Under the pieces are notes generated by a model. The model made no database searches and was not told the DNA's origin. It saw only the letters and a program-made list of their open reading frames with translations. From positions 1-7,915 of the forward strand of contig JAPKXV010000223.1 of the NCBI GenBank assembly GCA_026394635.1: a stretch of DNA of 7,915 nt, given 5' to 3'. Below, one piece after another: positions 5,946 to 7,915 of this stretch (the stretch's first letter is position 1; every line of letters starts with the position of its first letter). The stretch comes from Methanoregula sp. (GTDB taxonomy: Archaea > Halobacteriota > Methanomicrobia > Methanomicrobiales > Methanospirillaceae). Both the position numbers and the translations under genes were made by a program.

Positions 5946-5990
5946 GGTGCATAGCTCTGCAGTCCAGTTACTAAATGATTTCGTCTTGAA

Positions 5991-6001
5991 ATTTTAAAAA
6001 A
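5991..6001 (-). promoter_or_regulatory. T-run plus TATA-like stretch between two minus-strand genes
   Basis: The minus strand reads TTTTTTAAAAT. The T run lies 33-38 nt after the stop of the 6034-6645 gene and can terminate it. The TTTTAAAAT part lies about 50 nt before ATG 5945 and can serve as the BoxA of the V4R gene. Either role is plausible; both may apply. Confidence 0.35.
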
Positions 6002-6033
6002 GGGGAACGGAGGAACATGGATTTGTTGAAATG

Positions 6034-6645
6034 CTACATCGAGAGAGGGACTGATGGATGGGATGCATCGAACTCGATCCGGTATTTCGTGACCACCTGG
6101 GCTTTGTCCTGGACGATGCAGTCATAGATGCCGAATGCAATCCTGAACCGTACGGTACCATCATTGGTCGTGATATCACTTCCTAGGATCCTTCCGTCTT
6201 TCCGTATCGAGACCCGGACCCCGTTCTGCGGGACTCCCTCCTTATTCACCGTGATGGAAAGGACACCGATACCCCCGCCGGGCCCCCCGATCTCGGGAAT
6301 GTTATAAGGAATGCTCTTTTTCAACCGGTTCTTGTCAAAGATCCTGCTCCCCATGACAAGTTCTTCGACTACATCCGGCTTGTTTTCCGTAAGTACGAAT
6401 TTTTCCTTTTGCTGGATCATCAGGACTGCCTTGTCCCCAAACAGCACCCCTTTCTCATCGATGTAAATCGCTCCCTCTGCTTCACCTGCGATGAGCGCGA
6501 GGTAAATGTTCCGCCCGTCGCCTTTTGCTATTGCTAAGCCATTGATGCTGCGTGCTGATGCATACTGCATCAGTTCCAGCAGGTCAAATGTGCCGAGGTA
6601 TTGCGATCCTTTCAGGATATTTTCAAGCAGTTCATCGATCTTCAT
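6034..6645 (-). CDS. DUF4388/DUF2226-like protein with C-terminal Ig-like (carboxypeptidase-regulatory type) domain
   Basis: The protein has 203 residues and two parts. Residues 1-85 are a DUF4388/DUF2226-like module: LGTFDLLELMQYASARSING, then NIYLALIAGEAEGAIYIDEK, then GVLFGDKAVLMI. This is the pattern of a short hairpin 'G-x-I-y-x-d-x-G' followed by a helix. After a linker with a Gly-rich hinge (GGPGGGIG, 120-127) comes a beta-rich domain (GVLSITVNKEGVPQNGVRVS, then GSDITTNDGTVRFRIAFGIY) of the transthyretin/Ig-like kind seen in carboxypeptidase-regulatory domains. There is no signal peptide, so unlike most such beta domains it seems cytoplasmic. The start at ATG 6645 is where the domain begins; no good SD precedes it. 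Its head module makes it a third relative of the proteins at 1836 and 2409. The exact family names are from memory. Confidence 0.75.
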   Translation of the reverse strand: MKIDELLENILKGSQYLGTFDLLELMQYASARSINGLAIAKGDGRNIYLALIAGEAEGAIYIDEKGVLFGDKAVLMIQQKEKFVLTENKPDVVEELVMGSRIFDKNRLKKSIPYNIPEIGGPGGGIGVLSITVNKEGVPQNGVRVSIRKDGRILGSDITTNDGTVRFRIAFGIYDCIVQDKAQVVTKYRIEFDASHPSVPLSM

Positions 6646-6853
6646 GGGAATCTTTCATCTCAGGGAGAAATTCGGTGGGGACGGCCCCTTCTTGTTGTTA
6701 ACGGAATATACAACCCTTACCTGATATTAATTTGTGGATTCCTTTTCCCATGCCGGCACACTGCAGAAAACCGGAGTTACGGTCATGAGGGCAAAATTAA
6801 AAAATGCATCGTCAACCATAAGTGTTACCGGAAGAAATGGATTGAATACAGGT
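6646..6853. other. Intergenic region between divergent genes
   Basis: About 208 bp separate the 6645 gene and the peptidase gene. TATA-like candidates are GTTGTATATTCCG on the minus strand (near 6705-6711) for the 6645 gene, and AAAATTAAAAAAT (6793-6805) for the peptidase, about 50 nt before ATG 6854. No RNA gene or repeat was recognised. An in-frame ATG at 6785 extends the peptidase frame by 23 codons, but these use AT-rich codons (tta, aga, ata) unlike the gene. Confidence 0.4.
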
Positions 6854-7915
6854 ATGATCGTCACTGAGATGCTGGTCTCTTCGCTTGCGGTTCTTGCTAC
6901 CCTGTGTTACGCGTCTGTTCTTGATATCAAAGACCGACGGGTGCCGTTCATCTACTGGCTCCCGATGCTCGCGGTGGGTGTCTGCTGCACGAGTTACCTG
7001 CTCTGGCAGACTACCGCAAATCTCAGCCTGGTCTTTGGCTACCTGTCCCTCGTCACCGGGTTCCTGTATGCGGATTACCTCGACAACCAGGGCAGGACCG
7101 ACTCACCCGGCCTTACGTTTTATTACCGGAAGGCTTCGATCTTTTATTACCTCGCCCTTGTCCTTACCCTCCCGGCCCTGTCATGGTTTGTCCTCGCGCC
7201 CTCCGTCAACATGCAGCTGTTCCCCTGGTACGCGATGTTTGCCGGGATATTCGGGTATGTCACCTATATGGAATACAAGGGCAGGTTCGAGGAGAACCCG
7301 AAGGCGAAACGGAAAAAACAGGACATCAACATGGCCGAAGCCATCAACCGCTGGTATTTCATCTTAATCATCCTGATCTACGTCGTAACCACCCTCCTCC
7401 TGTTCTTTGGGCAGGGCGGTTGGGGAGCGCCGGCCCTACTTATTCTCCTCACCGCGGTGTTCTGCGGGGTGTTCTACACCTTCGGAAGGATGCATTTTTT
7501 TGGCGGGGCGGATACGTGGGCGCTCATATTCATCTCGTTCTGCGTCCCGACGTTCCCGTTCACCCCGCTGCTGGGGAATACTCCGCTTGGATTCCTCGCG
7601 TTTTCGGTCCTGATCAATGCCCTGCTGCTCAATCTCGTCGCACCGCTGGGTATCTTCGCTATCAATATTATCCAGGGGAACCGCGCCCCGCTTATGTACA
7701 TGTTCTTTGGATTCCCGGTAAAGGGCGAGAATATTCAGCAGGAATGGGGATTTGTCATGGAGGATTTTGAGGAGAAAACGGGGGCGCCATACGTTGTGAC
7801 GGACTTCGATTTCTGCAAGCCGGGCAAGGGCACAGCCCTCTACCGCTGCAAGCTCAAGCACCTCCTGAACGGCAGCACCTTGGACCGGACCTGGCGCCCC
7901 GGGGAGAAGTTCGAG
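6854..7915 (+). CDS. A24-family prepilin/preflagellin-type membrane aspartic peptidase (FlaK/PibD-like), runs off right edge
   Basis: There are 354 codons with no stop before the edge. The first catalytic aspartate is D24 in LDIKDRRVPFIYW, right after the first membrane helix (residues 5-23). The second is D220 in FGGADTWAL, the GxGD/GGAD motif. A24 peptidases cut the signal peptides of type IV pilins and archaellins at the cytoplasmic membrane face. Hydrophobic segments lie near 32-50, 56-73, 98-116, 122-139, 168-186, 192-209, 221-240 and 245-275. The two aspartates are about 196 residues apart, far more than in short Methanococcus FlaK (about 60). The insertion includes two or more helices and a basic loop (NPKAKRKKQD). 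Beyond 275 lies a soluble region (FFGFPVKGENIQQEW onward), probably the archaeal A24 type II C-terminal domain. ATG 6854 is chosen because the helix begins at once; ATG 6785 is in frame but less coding-like. Substrates are not in the window. Confidence 0.88.
   Translation, partial: MIVTEMLVSSLAVLATLCYASVLDIKDRRVPFIYWLPMLAVGVCCTSYLLWQTTANLSLVFGYLSLVTGFLYADYLDNQGRTDSPGLTFYYRKASIFYYLALVLTLPALSWFVLAPSVNMQLFPWYAMFAGIFGYVTYMEYKGRFEENPKAKRKKQDINMAEAINRWYFILIILIYVVTTLLLFFGQGGWGAPALLILLTAVFCGVFYTFGRMHFFGGADTWALIFISFCVPTFPFTPLLGNTPLGFLAFSVLINALLLNLVAPLGIFAINIIQGNRAPLMYMFFGFPVKGENIQQEWGFVMEDFEEKTGAPYVVTDFDFCKPGKGTALYRCKLKHLLNGSTLDRTWRPGEKFE

Noticed and set aside
7183..7770. 195-codon plus-strand frame inside the peptidase gene
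   Set aside because: High-GC out-of-frame shadow with His/Pro/Arg-rich composition; the A24 motifs lie in the other frame.
7436..7861. Minus-strand open frame opposite the peptidase gene
   Set aside because: Antisense shadow rich in Arg and Glu, no start signal, no recognisable domain.

Overview
The window looks like a piece of a methanogenic archaeon's chromosome, most likely from Methanomicrobiales (relatives of Methanoregula). This is an inference. It rests on TATA-type promoters, GGTGA-type ribosome binding sites, T-run terminators, an archaeal MinD, a preflagellin/prepilin-type peptidase, and several roadblock/LC7 and V4R proteins typical of Euryarchaeota. Nothing in the window fixes the genus.

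Layout. Bases 1-923 (-) hold the first 307 residues of a large protein that runs off the left edge. It has a long disordered head, and a segment that resembles the region ahead of the ATPase core in archaeal type II/IV secretion ATPases. Next on the minus strand is a tightly coupled pair: a roadblock/LC7 protein (2186 to 1839), then a DUF2226-like plus roadblock protein (1836 to 1135). The second appears to have lost its C-terminal tail (to 1034) through two homopolymer frameshifts. A divergent promoter region (2217-2408) leads into a plus-strand set. This set is a DUF2226-like protein (2409-3086), a membrane-anchored roadblock-like protein with no standard start codon (about 3106-3699), and MinD (3774-4559, with its own strong promoter). 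Between MinD and the convergent next gene lies a 142-bp non-coding element with perfect 15-bp terminal inverted repeats, which I read as a MITE. Then come a tandem V4R-domain protein (5945 to 4818) and a two-domain protein with a DUF4388/DUF2226-like head and an Ig-like tail (6645 to 6034), both on the minus strand. Bases 6854-7915 (+) hold most of an A24-family membrane aspartic peptidase that runs off the right edge.

How the genes may work together (inference). At least six genes are built from small regulatory or scaffold modules: roadblock/LC7, DUF2226/DUF4388-like, V4R and the MinD ATPase. They lie between a probable pilus/archaellum-type ATPase and a prepilin-type peptidase. Bacterial pilus polarity uses roadblock MglB with the GTPase MglA. 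Here no small GTPase is visible, but a MinD-type ATPase with a possible membrane-binding tail sits beside a membrane-anchored roadblock protein. A surface-appendage positioning or signalling module is a reasonable, untested reading.
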